A DNA stretch of 64,000 nt. Origin: Sphingopyxis sp. RIFCSPHIGHO2_12_FULL_65_19 (GTDB taxonomy: Bacteria > Pseudomonadota > Alphaproteobacteria > Sphingomonadales > Sphingomonadaceae). This document shows, piece by piece, positions 13,539 to 22,702 of the stretch (position 1 is its first letter; every line of letters starts with the position of its first letter). Made by a program: the position numbers and the translations under genes. The stretch covers positions 153,997 to 217,996 of the forward strand of contig NZ_MIAM01000049.1 of NCBI RefSeq assembly GCF_001830555.1. Direction: 5' to 3'. The notes under the pieces were generated by a model that saw nothing but the letters and a program-made list of their open reading frames with translations, did not search any database and was not told the DNA's origin.

Positions 13539-13889
13539 GCCAAGCGCGCTCCCGCCGCAAATTGCGGCTAAATGGAGCGGAACTTGGGCGACGTTTGCCG
13601 CCTGACCGGGCGTCCGCGTTGGCCCGCATGGCCGCTTTATCACGCGAGCCGTCGGAGGGAAGACAGTCTTGCTATCAGGCCGGCAAAGTTCGTGTTGTGG
13701 CCGATTTCAGACCGTCCGCTCTTCGGGACAATAGGCAGAAAAGCGGACGTTCCTTTTGCTTTATCGCCGTACAAGCAAATCCGCCAACGTCTTGGCAATC
13801 GGCAACGGATCGTGCAACGTATTGAGCACTCCGAGCTCCCACACATATCGGATGACGGATGTACCGCTCGAGCGCTTCAGCCGCAGGCG
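13539..13889. other. Gene-poor stretch between chrA and the amidohydrolase module
   Basis: About 350 bases without a convincing gene. It holds the likely chrA promoter region near 13540-13620 and one clear intergenic repeat copy (13698-13758). Short ORFs on both strands (for example 13562-13825) have no recognisable domain and disagree with each other, so they are treated as chance. Confidence 0.6.
13698..13758 (+). repeat. Intergenic repeat copy b
   Basis: It begins TGGCCGATTTCAGACCG and ends AAAGCGGACGTTCC, giving both the left and right landmarks of the family. It separates the metal island from the hydantoinase module. Confidence 0.6.
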
Positions 13890-14081
13890 TTAGGGGCGGC
13901 CATATAAGTCACGTGATCTGCTGAACAACAGAGCCGCGGCGATTGCCGCCGAGCCGACACCGGGCTTCTTCGAACATGCGGAGCCCGGAAAAGAGTCCTT
14001 ATGCGCCTTCCCTGGAGATGAATGCGCCGGTTCCGCTATGAGCATGAGACCGTCTTGGCGAGGGCGCTCTTTATCTGTCAT
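13890..14081 (-). CDS. Small hypothetical ORF overlapping the amidohydrolase stop
   Basis: The ATG at 14081 shares bases with the amidohydrolase TGA (ATGA overlap) and is preceded by an AAGGAGGT ribosome binding site at good spacing, which argues that it is translated. The 63-residue product (MTDKERPRQDGLMLIAEP...) has no recognised domain. It could be the start of a once longer gene now broken by a frameshift, or a real small protein. Low certainty. Confidence 0.35.
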   Translation of the reverse strand: MTDKERPRQDGLMLIAEPAHSSPGKAHKDSFPGSACSKKPGVGSAAIAAALLFSRSRDLYGRP

Positions 14082-15358
14082 GCTACCTCCTTCTCGTGCT
14101 GGCAGGGCAACGCTATGTGCGCCAAAGGCTCTATCCGCCTGCCTCGCGACCATATTTGCGCGACGGCCTTGCTGTCAGTCTCAAGTAACGCGATGTCCTC
14201 GAGGGGATTTCCATCGATGACCAGAAAGTCAGCGAAGGCTCCCGGCGCAATCTCGCCCAGACTGCCGGCCATGTTCAGCAGTGCGGCGTTGACTGATGTT
14301 GCCGATTGCAATGTTTCGAAAGGCGTCTCAACCGCGCTACGGAGACGAAACTCTTCGCGCTGGAGGCGATGATGCGGCCCAAGAAGATCGGTGCCAAAAC
14401 CGAGCGCTACGCCTTCCGCCCGGCAGATGCGAATAGCCTCAAGTCCCTGTTCGCGGACTTCCGCAAGCTTCTCCAGCGTATGCGTCGGAGCGCCGGTTTC
14501 CCGGCCAAAGCGATGAAGCGCATCGTAGGTGGCCAGCGTCGGAACGACGAAAGCTCCGGCCGCGGCCACTAACCCAGCCGCCGCCACGTCGATCAAATTG
14601 CCATGCTCGATCGACCGGACGCCGAGCCGGATTGCTCGGGTGATACTGTCGGCAGTGTAAGCATGGGCAGCGACGTAGCGCCCGCGGCGCGACGCTTCGT
14701 CGACGACCGCCGCGATCTCGTCGTCGGAGAATTGCTGATAGTCGATCGGATCGCTCGGCGTCGAAATCCCGCCCGACAGGAACAGTTTCAGATGATGTGC
14801 ACCTTGGCGCAAGGCCTCGCGCGCCGCCTTGCGCAGCGCATCGGCGCCATCGACGAGATCTGCAAGCGCCCCGCGCGGGGTGCAGCCGCAAAGTTCGGCT
14901 TGTTCATGAGGCACTCGCGCGTCGCCATGCCCGCCGGTCTGGCTAAACGCACGACCACAAAAGAAGAGGCGCGGTGACGCGAACAGCCCCTGCTCGGCGG
15001 CGAGCCAGGTCCCATGATCGCCTCCCCCGACGTCACGGACCGAAGTAAAGCCTCGCCGCAAGGCAGCTTCGAGGATGAGCCGCGCCCGCTGCGCTTCGTA
15101 GGTCTTCGGGTAGGTCTCGCATTTCGCGGTGTCGGTCTCGGTCGCGAAGGCATGGAAATGCGCGTCGATTAGCCCCGGTAGCAGCGACATGCCCCCAAGA
15201 TCGACCTCGCGGAAATCGAGAGCGTCCGGCCTGCGGGCCGAGACGCTCTCGATCCTGTCCCCCCGAACCACCACAAATGAGGGTTCGGAAAGAAAGGGCG
15301 AATGTCCGTCGAAAATCCGGGCATTGGAAAACAGGATGGGCCCTGCATCGATAGGCAT
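14078..15358 (-). CDS. Metal-dependent amidohydrolase (imidazolonepropionase/Xaa-Pro dipeptidase-like)
   Basis: The 426-residue product has the amidohydrolase plan: a beta-sandwich start, a metal-binding HxH in LIDAHFHAF, a Lys in HHLKLFLSGG that is probably carboxylated, two further His in VAAHAYTAD and SIEHGNL, and the metal-binding or catalytic Asp in LGFGTDLLG. Relatives hydrolyse cyclic amides or dipeptides in the cytoplasm. It lies 21 bases after hyuB in the same operon, so it may act on the product or precursor of the HyuAB reaction, for example opening a ring or releasing an amine. Exact substrate unknown. Confidence 0.85.
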   Translation of the reverse strand: MPIDAGPILFSNARIFDGHSPFLSEPSFVVVRGDRIESVSARRPDALDFREVDLGGMSLLPGLIDAHFHAFATETDTAKCETYPKTYEAQRARLILEAALRRGFTSVRDVGGGDHGTWLAAEQGLFASPRLFFCGRAFSQTGGHGDARVPHEQAELCGCTPRGALADLVDGADALRKAAREALRQGAHHLKLFLSGGISTPSDPIDYQQFSDDEIAAVVDEASRRGRYVAAHAYTADSITRAIRLGVRSIEHGNLIDVAAAGLVAAAGAFVVPTLATYDALHRFGRETGAPTHTLEKLAEVREQGLEAIRICRAEGVALGFGTDLLGPHHRLQREEFRLRSAVETPFETLQSATSVNAALLNMAGSLGEIAPGAFADFLVIDGNPLEDIALLETDSKAVAQIWSRGRRIEPLAHIALPCQHEKEVA

Positions 15359-15379
15359 GACGATGACTTCGGCTTCGCG

Positions 15380-17059
15380 TTACGTGCTGTGGCCATAGTC
15401 GCGCGCCGCCTGGTCGGGCGTTACGAAGCCGTCGCGCAGGTCGGCTTCGATCGCTTCGCGCGCGCGCAGCTTCGGGTCGCCCCAGCCGCCGCCGGTCGCG
15501 GTCACCATGCGCACTACGTCGCCCTTCGCCAAGGGAACGCGCGCCGGCTTGCCGAGCCGCTCGGGCGGGTCCGACCGCTGCCCCTGGCGCAAAATCTCGG
15601 CATAGTTGGATGAGCCCTGCTGTCCGCCGGCCGCGCCCCAAGGCGGGAATTTGAAGCGGCCGAAGCTGCCGGTGAAAACCCAACCGTCATTCGGAATCTC
15701 ATATTCGAGTGCGACGCCCTTGCCGCCGCGGAACCGGCCCGCGCCGCCGTCGTCGTCGTGGAATGCATAGCTCCTAACGTGAACGCCATATTTGGCTTCG
15801 GTGACTTCGACCGGAAAGTTATAAGTTTCGCCGTCGGCGACCGAAAATTGGCCGTTGAGGCCGTCGCGATCCTGCATCGCGCCCCAGCCGCCGACGAGCG
15901 GCCCGACGAGGATCGTCGGTGCCTTGGTCTTCGGGTGCGGTCCCGAAAAGACGATCGCGCAAACGGACAGGACATGGCCCGCGGTCAGGCGGTCAGGCAG
16001 ATGTTCGGCGAGCGCCTTCCAGATCAGATCCTGCGCATAGAGCATCGTTTCCCAATAGGTCGATACGGGAGCCGGCCGCTCGGCGGTGAACAAGGTGCGG
16101 TCGGGGCAGACCACCTCGATCGCGCGGAAACAGCCGCCGTTCGCAGCGATGCCGGGATTGGTGAGCGCCTTGAAGATCGTGCGGACCGCCGAGACGAGGC
16201 CGGTACGCGAATTGTTGATCGGCCCCGCTGTCTGCGGCGCGCTACCGGTGAAATCGACCTTGAACTTGTCTTCAGTGATATCGATCCTCACGCAAACCTT
16301 CAGCGGCTGGTCGGTGATCCCGTCATCGTCGATCCAGTCCTCGGCATAGAAGGTTCCTTGCGGCAGTCGCTTCAACTCGGCGGCGATCATCGCCTCGCCG
16401 TAATCGAGGAGATCGTCCATCGCCTGGTGCATCGACGCCGCGCCATAGCGATCGAACAGCTCGACGATCCGGACTTCGGCAACCTTGTTCGCCGCCATGC
16501 CCGCCCAGAAATCGCCCATCGAATCCTTGGGAAGCCGGATATTGCTCTGGAGGATTTCGAGGATGCCGCCGACCGGCTTGCCGCGCTCCATGATCTTCAC
16601 AGTCGGGATCTGGAGACCCTCCTGGAAGATTTCGGTCGCGTCGGTCGTGAAGCTGCCTGCTGCCATGCCGCCGACGTCGACCCAATGCGCCTTATTCATC
16701 GCGAAGGCTACGAGTTCGCCCGCAACGAAGATCGGCTTGACGATCGCGACGTCGCAAAGATGGGTTCCGCCGCCCTTATACGGATCGTTCGAGATGAAGA
16801 CGTCGTCCTGGTGAATGTCGCCCGCGAACTTTTCCAGGATATCGCGAACAAGCGAGTCGATCATGCCGAGGAACACCGTGGTGCCATTGCCCTGCGCAAT
16901 CAGGTCGCCGCGCGCGTTGGTGATGCCCACCGAATAGTCGAGCGCCTCGTAGATGATCGGGCTCATGCTCGTCTTCGCCATGGCGAGGAACATCTCGTCG
17001 CCGACCGCGACGAGCGCGTTCTTGATGATTTCCTGCGTGAAGGGATCGTGGCGGGTCAT
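15380..17059 (-). CDS. hyuB: Hydantoinase B/oxoprolinase-type subunit
   Basis: The 559-residue length and the start MTRHDPFTQEIIKNALVAVGDEM match HyuB (N-methylhydantoinase B/oxoprolinase family). Conserved blocks include DYSVGITNARGDLIAQGNG, FISNDPYKGGGTHLCDV, HWVDVGGMAAGS and, near the end, GGGWGDP. With HyuA it should form an ATP-dependent complex that opens a cyclic amide (hydantoin, 5-oxoproline or related lactam) in the cytoplasm. Acetone carboxylase subunits are related, but their alpha subunit is much longer. It starts two bases after hyuA ends. Confidence 0.9.
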   Translation of the reverse strand: MTRHDPFTQEIIKNALVAVGDEMFLAMAKTSMSPIIYEALDYSVGITNARGDLIAQGNGTTVFLGMIDSLVRDILEKFAGDIHQDDVFISNDPYKGGGTHLCDVAIVKPIFVAGELVAFAMNKAHWVDVGGMAAGSFTTDATEIFQEGLQIPTVKIMERGKPVGGILEILQSNIRLPKDSMGDFWAGMAANKVAEVRIVELFDRYGAASMHQAMDDLLDYGEAMIAAELKRLPQGTFYAEDWIDDDGITDQPLKVCVRIDITEDKFKVDFTGSAPQTAGPINNSRTGLVSAVRTIFKALTNPGIAANGGCFRAIEVVCPDRTLFTAERPAPVSTYWETMLYAQDLIWKALAEHLPDRLTAGHVLSVCAIVFSGPHPKTKAPTILVGPLVGGWGAMQDRDGLNGQFSVADGETYNFPVEVTEAKYGVHVRSYAFHDDDGGAGRFRGGKGVALEYEIPNDGWVFTGSFGRFKFPPWGAAGGQQGSSNYAEILRQGQRSDPPERLGKPARVPLAKGDVVRMVTATGGGWGDPKLRAREAIEADLRDGFVTPDQAARDYGHST

Positions 17060-17061
17060 CT

Positions 17062-19104
17062 TCAGTTCCCCAGTTCAATGTGGATGTTGCCGACCACGTC
17101 CATGCGCGCGGTGCAGCCGGGGTTGACGACGATCGTCGTCGTGCTGTCCTCGAGGATCGCCGGCCCGCGTATTTCCATGTCGGGTTCGAAGTGGGCAAGG
17201 TCGTAGGCGGCGCTTTCATGTACCCCGTCGGTGTCGAAATCGACGGTCCGCCGGCCGGTAATCACCGAATCGGCCGTCGCGCCTGTCTTGGGCCGTTCGG
17301 GCAGGTCGATCTTGTCGGTCTCGTTGAGCGCGACGACGTGATAGTTGACGAGCTCGACGTCGCTATCGAGCCTGAAGGTATACTCGCGGTGATGCTCGGC
17401 GTGGAACGCCTCAATCGCCGCTTCGACCGCGTCCCGGTCGATCGCACCGCCCGCGACGGGCACCTTCACCGTATGCTCCTGGCCGCAATAACGCATGTCG
17501 GCGTAACGCTCGAAGCGAAGCTTCGCGGCGTCCATGCCCTCGCGAACGCAGACCGCGCCGGCATCAGCTTCCATTTCGCCATAGACGGTGTTCAGCCGGT
17601 CCAACGGAAAAGCCGAAATGTCCTCGACCCGGGTCATCAGGAAGTCGCGCCGGATGTCCGACATCAGCATGCCCCAGGCCGAGAAGACCGACGAGTTCAC
17701 CGGGATGATCACCTTGCGGGCCTGGAGGTCCTTGGCGAGCGACACCGCGTGCATCGCGCCGCCCCCGCCGAAAGCGATCAGCGCGAACTCGCGCGGGTCG
17801 AAGCCGCGGTTGAGCGACACAAGCTTGAGCGCGTTGACCATATTGGCGTTGGCGATCCGGATCACGCCGCGGGCGACATCCTCGACACTACCGCCGAGCT
17901 GCCGCGTGAACTTCCCGAACGCCTTGGTCACATTGTCGAAGTCCGGCTTGTGCTCGCCGCCAAGAAAAAGATCGGGATTGATCCGGCCGAGAACCAAATT
18001 CGCATCGGTGGTGGTCGGCTCGGTGCCGCCCCGACCATAAGCCGCGGGCCCGGGCGTCGAACCGGCGCTCTTCGGGCCGACATGAAGGCGGCCGCCCTCG
18101 TCGGTCCAGGCGATCGAGCCGCCGCCGTTACCGATCTCGACAAGATCGACCACCGGGGTCCGGATCGGATAGCCGGGGCTCGTCCGGTCCCACTCGATCT
18201 TGTAATCGGTGGTGATCCGCGCCTGTCCGTCTCGGATGAGCGCGGTCTTCGCCGTGGTGCCGCCGATATCGAGCGCGATGAGATTCGGCTCACCGATACG
18301 CCGGCCGAGCGCCGCCGCGCCAAGCACGCCGCTGGCAGGCCCCGATTCGACGAGCGCGATCGGGTTGTTCCGCGCCCCTTCGACCGTAGTGACGCCGCCG
18401 TTCGACTGCATGATGTAGGGGACTGAAGCGAGGCCGCGTTCACGAAGCCCCTTTTCGAGCGACCCGAGGTAGCGCTTTGCGATCGGATGGACATAGGCCG
18501 AGAGAACGGTCGTGCTCGTCCGCTCATATTCGCGCCATTCGCGGCAAACCTCGTTCGATCCGACCACCGAAAGGCTCGGCCATTTCGCGCGAAGGCTCGC
18601 GCAAACCGCCGCTTCATGCTCGGGATTGGCATAGGCGTGCAGGAAGCAGACCGCGACCGCGTCGACGCGCTGCGCTTCGAGCTCGTCCCCGATCGCATCG
18701 AGCGACGACATATCGATGGGAAGAAGTATATCGCCGTCGGGTCCGACGCGTTCGCGCATCTCGAAGCGCAGATATCGAGGGACGAAGGGCGACGGCTTTT
18801 CGAAGGCGAAGTTGAAGAGGTCGGGACGGTTGCCACGCGCGATCTCGAGCACGTCGCGAAAGCCCTCCGTGGTGATCAGCGCCGTGCGGCCGCCGGTGCG
18901 TGACAAGAGCGCGTTGATCACGACCGTCGTACCATGGGCGAAGAAATCGAAGTTGGCGGGAGAAACCCCTGCCTTCGTGATCGCCGCGAGGACGCCGCGA
19001 TCGAAATCGGGCGGCGTCGTGTCGGCCTTTGCCGTCACGATACCGTTCGGCCCGATCCCGACCAGGTCGGTAAAAGTCCCTCCAACGTCCGTCGCTACTC
19101 GCAT
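17062..19104 (-). CDS. hyuA: Hydantoinase A/oxoprolinase-type ATP-binding subunit
   Basis: The start was set at ATG 19104 (MRVATDVGGTFTDLVG), where a GGAGGAAG site lies upstream and the ASKHA phosphate-binding motif DVGGTFTD begins at residue 5, as usual; the ORF track adds 25 unsupported residues. The protein is 680 residues. Further motifs are LIALDIGGTTAKTALI for the second phosphate loop and GFDPREFALIAFGGGGAMHA. It supplies ATP-dependent activation of a cyclic amide for HyuB. It is the first gene of the hyuA-hyuB-amidohydrolase operon and is divergent from a TonB receptor. Confidence 0.92.
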   Translation of the reverse strand: MRVATDVGGTFTDLVGIGPNGIVTAKADTTPPDFDRGVLAAITKAGVSPANFDFFAHGTTVVINALLSRTGGRTALITTEGFRDVLEIARGNRPDLFNFAFEKPSPFVPRYLRFEMRERVGPDGDILLPIDMSSLDAIGDELEAQRVDAVAVCFLHAYANPEHEAAVCASLRAKWPSLSVVGSNEVCREWREYERTSTTVLSAYVHPIAKRYLGSLEKGLRERGLASVPYIMQSNGGVTTVEGARNNPIALVESGPASGVLGAAALGRRIGEPNLIALDIGGTTAKTALIRDGQARITTDYKIEWDRTSPGYPIRTPVVDLVEIGNGGGSIAWTDEGGRLHVGPKSAGSTPGPAAYGRGGTEPTTTDANLVLGRINPDLFLGGEHKPDFDNVTKAFGKFTRQLGGSVEDVARGVIRIANANMVNALKLVSLNRGFDPREFALIAFGGGGAMHAVSLAKDLQARKVIIPVNSSVFSAWGMLMSDIRRDFLMTRVEDISAFPLDRLNTVYGEMEADAGAVCVREGMDAAKLRFERYADMRYCGQEHTVKVPVAGGAIDRDAVEAAIEAFHAEHHREYTFRLDSDVELVNYHVVALNETDKIDLPERPKTGATADSVITGRRTVDFDTDGVHESAAYDLAHFEPDMEIRGPAILEDSTTTIVVNPGCTARMDVVGNIHIELGN

Positions 19105-19196
19105 GCCGCGGCCTTCCTCCCATGAACTGTAATGATGTCGGATCGATTGAGCCACCGTGTGGCATCCGACCTCTTCCATTTGTCTGCGTCACATTA

Positions 19197-19251
19197 TTTG
19201 ATATGTCAAATATTAATTGACATCAAATTTTTTGATTATATTTTGATGTCA
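19197..19251. promoter_or_regulatory. AT-rich divergent promoter with repeated TGACATCAAA half-sites
   Basis: Between hyuA and the TonB receptor, an AT-rich 55-base patch stands out from the GC-rich surroundings. It contains the dyad TTTGATATGTCAAA (19197-19210) and a perfect inverted pair TGACATCAAA (19218-19227) and TTTGATGTCA (19242-19251). Repeated half-sites at a divergent promoter suggest a shared operator, with the nearby XRE-cupin protein as the obvious candidate binder. Binding is inferred. Confidence 0.55.
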
Positions 19252-19311
19252 CGATGCGATGCTGCGGAGTCGCCTCGCGGTAAGGGAATGATCAAAAAGG
19301 GAGGACCGCAC

Positions 19312-21651
19312 ATGCAGAAGCAGCTTCGGACGAGCGCTTCAATTTTGGCGCTGCTCGGCAGCATCGCAGCAATTCCGGCAACGGCATTCGCACAAGATAC
19401 CTACCCGCAATCGAACGCATCGGACGATTCCGAAGATATCGTCGTCACCGCCCGTTCGCGCGAAGAACGGCTGCAGGATTCGCCCGTCGCTGTGACAGCG
19501 ATCGGGGAGACATCAATCGAGCGTGCGAACCTCACCCGCGCCACCGACTTCATGCAGCTCGTTCCGAACGTCACCGTCGCCGACGCGCAGGATTCGGGCA
19601 ATGTCGCGATCAACATTCGCGGCGTGGGGCAAATCCGCAACGGCGAGACCCCCGTTGCGATCTCGATCGACGGCGTGCTGTTGTCGAGCCCGCTCCAGTT
19701 CAAGCAGGAATTCTTCGATATACAGCAGATCGAGGTGCTGCGTGGGCCGCAGGGCGCGCTATACGGTCGCAACGCCATCGCCGGCGCGATCAACATCACG
19801 ACCAAGAAACCGTCGAACGAATTCTCCGGCAATTTCCGCGTCGGCTATGGCAACGGCGACGCCTTCAATGCGAGCGCTGCGATCAGCGGCGCTTTGATCG
19901 ATGATATTCTGCTCATCCGCGCAGGCGTCTCGCGCACGCAAAGCGACGGCTACATCACCAACAGCTTCTTGAACAAGAAGGTCGACTATTTCGAGGACAC
20001 CACCGCCCGCCTCCGTATCGACTTCACGCCGTCGGACGCGGTCTCGGTCGACCTGCGAGGCTTTTATTCGACGCGCCAGGGCGGTGCCGCCTATTTCGCG
20101 CGCCCGCTGCTCCAGGCATCGGACCGGCCGTTCATCGATCCCGTGCCGAACGTAGATGTCGCCAACGACGTCGTCGCGCCCGAGTCCAACAACCTCGGCT
20201 TCGACGACCGCGACCTTCTCGATTTCTCGTTGAAGATCGACATCGACACGCCAATCGGGGTTCTCACTTCGACGACCGCATACAGCAATGTCCAGCACGT
20301 CGTCGCCTTCGACGGCTATGACTATTCGAACGACAATCAATGCTATCTCTTCGGTTTCGGCGCGGTCTCCGACGGCCTCGTCAATTGCAACAATCCGCGC
20401 ACCCTTGCGCTCGGTCCGAGCGGCGATCCCGACGGCGCCGACGCGCAATTCCCGGCCCCCTACAACACGACGTTCCAGGACAACGACATCAAGAACTGGA
20501 GCCAGGAAATTCGGATCACGTCGCCCTCGGCGCAGCGCTTCCGCTATATCTTCGGTGCCTATTTCCTTTGGCGCGATCGCTCGCTCCTGACCGGCACCAA
20601 CGAGGATTTGGGCTTCGGCGTGATCCCCGAACTCGACTTCAATCCCGCGACGCCGAACCAGACGCGGCGCTATTTCGCCGAGGACAACAAGGACTTTGCC
20701 TACGCCCTGTTCGCGCAGTTCAACTATGACCTTACGGACCAGTTCGAGCTGACGCTCTCGGGGCGCTTCGACAGCGACCGCCGCCGGCAGACCGACCCGC
20801 GTGTCGCCCCCTATCGTGTTGATGGCTTCGGACTTCCGATCACCGGCCCGGCAACGCGCCATGCAACCTTCACCCAGTTCCAGCCCAAGGGCACGCTACG
20901 CTGGAAACCCTCGGGCGACATGCAGGTCTATGCGACGGTCGCTCAGGGCTTCCGTTCCGGCGGATTCAATGCACCTGGGACCGAGTCCGACCCCTTCACC
21001 GGCGTTCCGATCTCCTCGCCGATCTACAAGAAGGAAGTCGCCACAAGCTATGAGATCGGCGCGAAATCCGAGCTGTTCGATAATCTCCTGACGCTCAACG
21101 GCGCGGTTTTCTTCACGAGAGCGAAGAATCTGCAGGCATTCAACTTCAACGGCTCGGTGAACGCGCAGATCGTCACCAATATCGATCGCGTCGATGTGAA
21201 GGGCCTCGAAATCGAATGGACTCTGCGCCCGGCAACGGGGTTCAAGCTGTTCGGAAGCCTCGGCTACACCGATGCGGAGATCAAGGCCTATGCGGCGAAC
21301 CCAGCCGCGGTCGGGAACCAGGTCCCTTATACGACCAAGCTGACCATCAGCGCCGGCACCGAATATGTCGCGCCGCTGACTGCGAGCCTCAGCGCCGTGT
21401 TCCGCGCGGATTGGCAGCGCCGCGGCAAAACCTACTTCCACGAAGGTGGCACCTTCGTCGGAGTACCAGTACGCGATGCGATCAATTTCGTGAACGGGCG
21501 CATCGCGATCGAGCATGAAAAGGGCTGGTCGCTCGGGGTTTGGGCTAAGAACCTCCTGAACGAGCGTTATTATGAGGAGGTCGTGGCGCCTGACTATAAT
21601 TACCAGGGCCGGCCGCGAACCTACGGTGTCGAGTTCTCAGCCAAGTTCTGA
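19312..21651 (+). CDS. TonB-dependent receptor
   Basis: From ATG 19312, eight to nine bases after a GGGAGG site, the product is 779 residues with a signal peptide ending AFAQD. The plug domain follows (DIVVTARSREERLQDSPVAVTAIG, then QIEVLRGPQGALYGRNAIAGAINITTKKP), and a 22-strand-type barrel ends in aromatic YGVEFSAKF. It imports a substrate across the outer membrane using TonB energy. It is divergent from hyuAB and precedes an XRE-cupin regulator and a cupin, so the ligand is probably the compound or precursor degraded by the HyuAB operon. Confidence 0.92.
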   Translation: MQKQLRTSASILALLGSIAAIPATAFAQDTYPQSNASDDSEDIVVTARSREERLQDSPVAVTAIGETSIERANLTRATDFMQLVPNVTVADAQDSGNVAINIRGVGQIRNGETPVAISIDGVLLSSPLQFKQEFFDIQQIEVLRGPQGALYGRNAIAGAINITTKKPSNEFSGNFRVGYGNGDAFNASAAISGALIDDILLIRAGVSRTQSDGYITNSFLNKKVDYFEDTTARLRIDFTPSDAVSVDLRGFYSTRQGGAAYFARPLLQASDRPFIDPVPNVDVANDVVAPESNNLGFDDRDLLDFSLKIDIDTPIGVLTSTTAYSNVQHVVAFDGYDYSNDNQCYLFGFGAVSDGLVNCNNPRTLALGPSGDPDGADAQFPAPYNTTFQDNDIKNWSQEIRITSPSAQRFRYIFGAYFLWRDRSLLTGTNEDLGFGVIPELDFNPATPNQTRRYFAEDNKDFAYALFAQFNYDLTDQFELTLSGRFDSDRRRQTDPRVAPYRVDGFGLPITGPATRHATFTQFQPKGTLRWKPSGDMQVYATVAQGFRSGGFNAPGTESDPFTGVPISSPIYKKEVATSYEIGAKSELFDNLLTLNGAVFFTRAKNLQAFNFNGSVNAQIVTNIDRVDVKGLEIEWTLRPATGFKLFGSLGYTDAEIKAYAANPAAVGNQVPYTTKLTISAGTEYVAPLTASLSAVFRADWQRRGKTYFHEGGTFVGVPVRDAINFVNGRIAIEHEKGWSLGVWAKNLLNERYYEEVVAPDYNYQGRPRTYGVEFSAKF

Positions 21652-21737
21652 ATATGCGCGGGGCCGGCGGTGGGTTGATCGAAGATCGGCACACCGCCAG
21701 CCTGCACCAAACACCGAAAAACCGGGAAAGTTTAGAA

Positions 21738-22325
21738 ATGTCATTTTTGAAGCAGGATCAAAAGGCTCCGAAGCCGGCCATTGGCGGACGGATAAAAAGC
21801 CGTCGCCAGGAACTCGGCATGACCCTCCAGGCGGTCGCGGAAGCGAGCGGCCTGTCGGCTCCTTTCCTGTCGCAGGCGGAGCGCAATCAGACGGTGCCGT
21901 CATTGGTGTCGCTGGCCTCGCTGGCGAGGGCCTTGGGCGTCGATATCGGCTATTTCATGGAGATGCCGAAGGACGAGAATATCGTCAGCCGCGCGAGCAG
22001 TCCCGAACTGATCGAACTCGACTCACCAGTCGTGTATCACCAGCTCAGCTCGATGCTGCCAGACCAGAAAATGGATGCGATCCTGATGATCATTCCGCCC
22101 GGCCATCGCTTTCCCATCGATCAGCGCGACGGCGAGGATTTTCTATACGTAATCGACGGCGAATTGATGTCGCAGGTCGGCGAGTTGCGCACAGTTCTGC
22201 GCGCGGGCGACAGCATGCATTTCCGCTCCCAGGCACCGCACAGCGCGTGGAACGAGACGAAGGTCGATGTGAAGCTACTTTACGTCGGCACGCCGTCGAT
22301 TTTCCGCAACCCGGTCAACCAGTAG
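21738..22325 (+). CDS. XRE-family regulator with C-terminal cupin domain
   Basis: The start ATG 21738 (MSFLKQDQKAP) gives 195 residues. A helix-turn-helix lies at about residues 16-72 (IKSRRQELGMTLQAVAEASGLSAPFLSQAERNQTVPSL) and a small-molecule-binding cupin at about 110-185 (PGHRFPIDQRDGEDFLYVIDGEL ... AGDSMHFRSQAPHSAWN). This two-domain type commonly regulates amino-acid, polyamine or cyclic-amide catabolism. It lies about 85 bases after the TonB receptor on the same strand. It is the best candidate to bind the TGACATCAAA sites upstream. Confidence 0.88.
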   Translation: MSFLKQDQKAPKPAIGGRIKSRRQELGMTLQAVAEASGLSAPFLSQAERNQTVPSLVSLASLARALGVDIGYFMEMPKDENIVSRASSPELIELDSPVVYHQLSSMLPDQKMDAILMIIPPGHRFPIDQRDGEDFLYVIDGELMSQVGELRTVLRAGDSMHFRSQAPHSAWNETKVDVKLLYVGTPSIFRNPVNQ

Positions 22326-22333
22326 AGGCCGGC

Positions 22334-22681
22334 ATGGAGAAGACTGCACTGACGTGGACGGACGATGTGTCCGATCCACTTTTCGGGATTTGGCGCTTCG
22401 TCGATCCCGCTGCCAACGTGATCGAAATCGGCACCGGCCGCTTTGCCGCCGGCCAGAAGATGCCAGAAACCGGCAACTCGCAGCACCCTTTGCGCGAGAT
22501 CTCAATCATTCTCGAGGGCGAAATCGAAACGAAGAGCGGCGGCAAAACGGAACGCCTGCGCGCGGGCGACATCGTGACGATCCCGCCGCACCAAATTCAG
22601 AACTCGCGCTTCGTTGCTGACACGAAGCTCGTCTATATTTTCTTCGGGCACCGGCGTTGCCGCGAGGACGAAGACAGCTGA
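22334..22681 (+). CDS. Small cupin-domain protein
   Basis: The 115-residue product starts at ATG 22334, eight bases after the XRE-cupin stop, so both are co-transcribed. One cupin fold fills the chain (PLREISIILEGEIETKSGGKTERLRAGDIVTIPPHQIQN). Metal-binding His residues of motif 1 are largely missing, so it may bind a ligand without catalysis, or be an isomerase-like enzyme of the same pathway. The ORF-track version starts far upstream inside the receptor gene and was trimmed. Confidence 0.7.
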   Translation: MEKTALTWTDDVSDPLFGIWRFVDPAANVIEIGTGRFAAGQKMPETGNSQHPLREISIILEGEIETKSGGKTERLRAGDIVTIPPHQIQNSRFVADTKLVYIFFGHRRCREDEDS

Positions 22682-22702
22682 GTAACCGGGTGTCACCCAG
22701 TC

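Noticed and set aside
15380-19104. Acetone carboxylase
   Set aside because: Subunit lengths (559 and 680) and absence of a gamma subunit fit HyuB/HyuA better.
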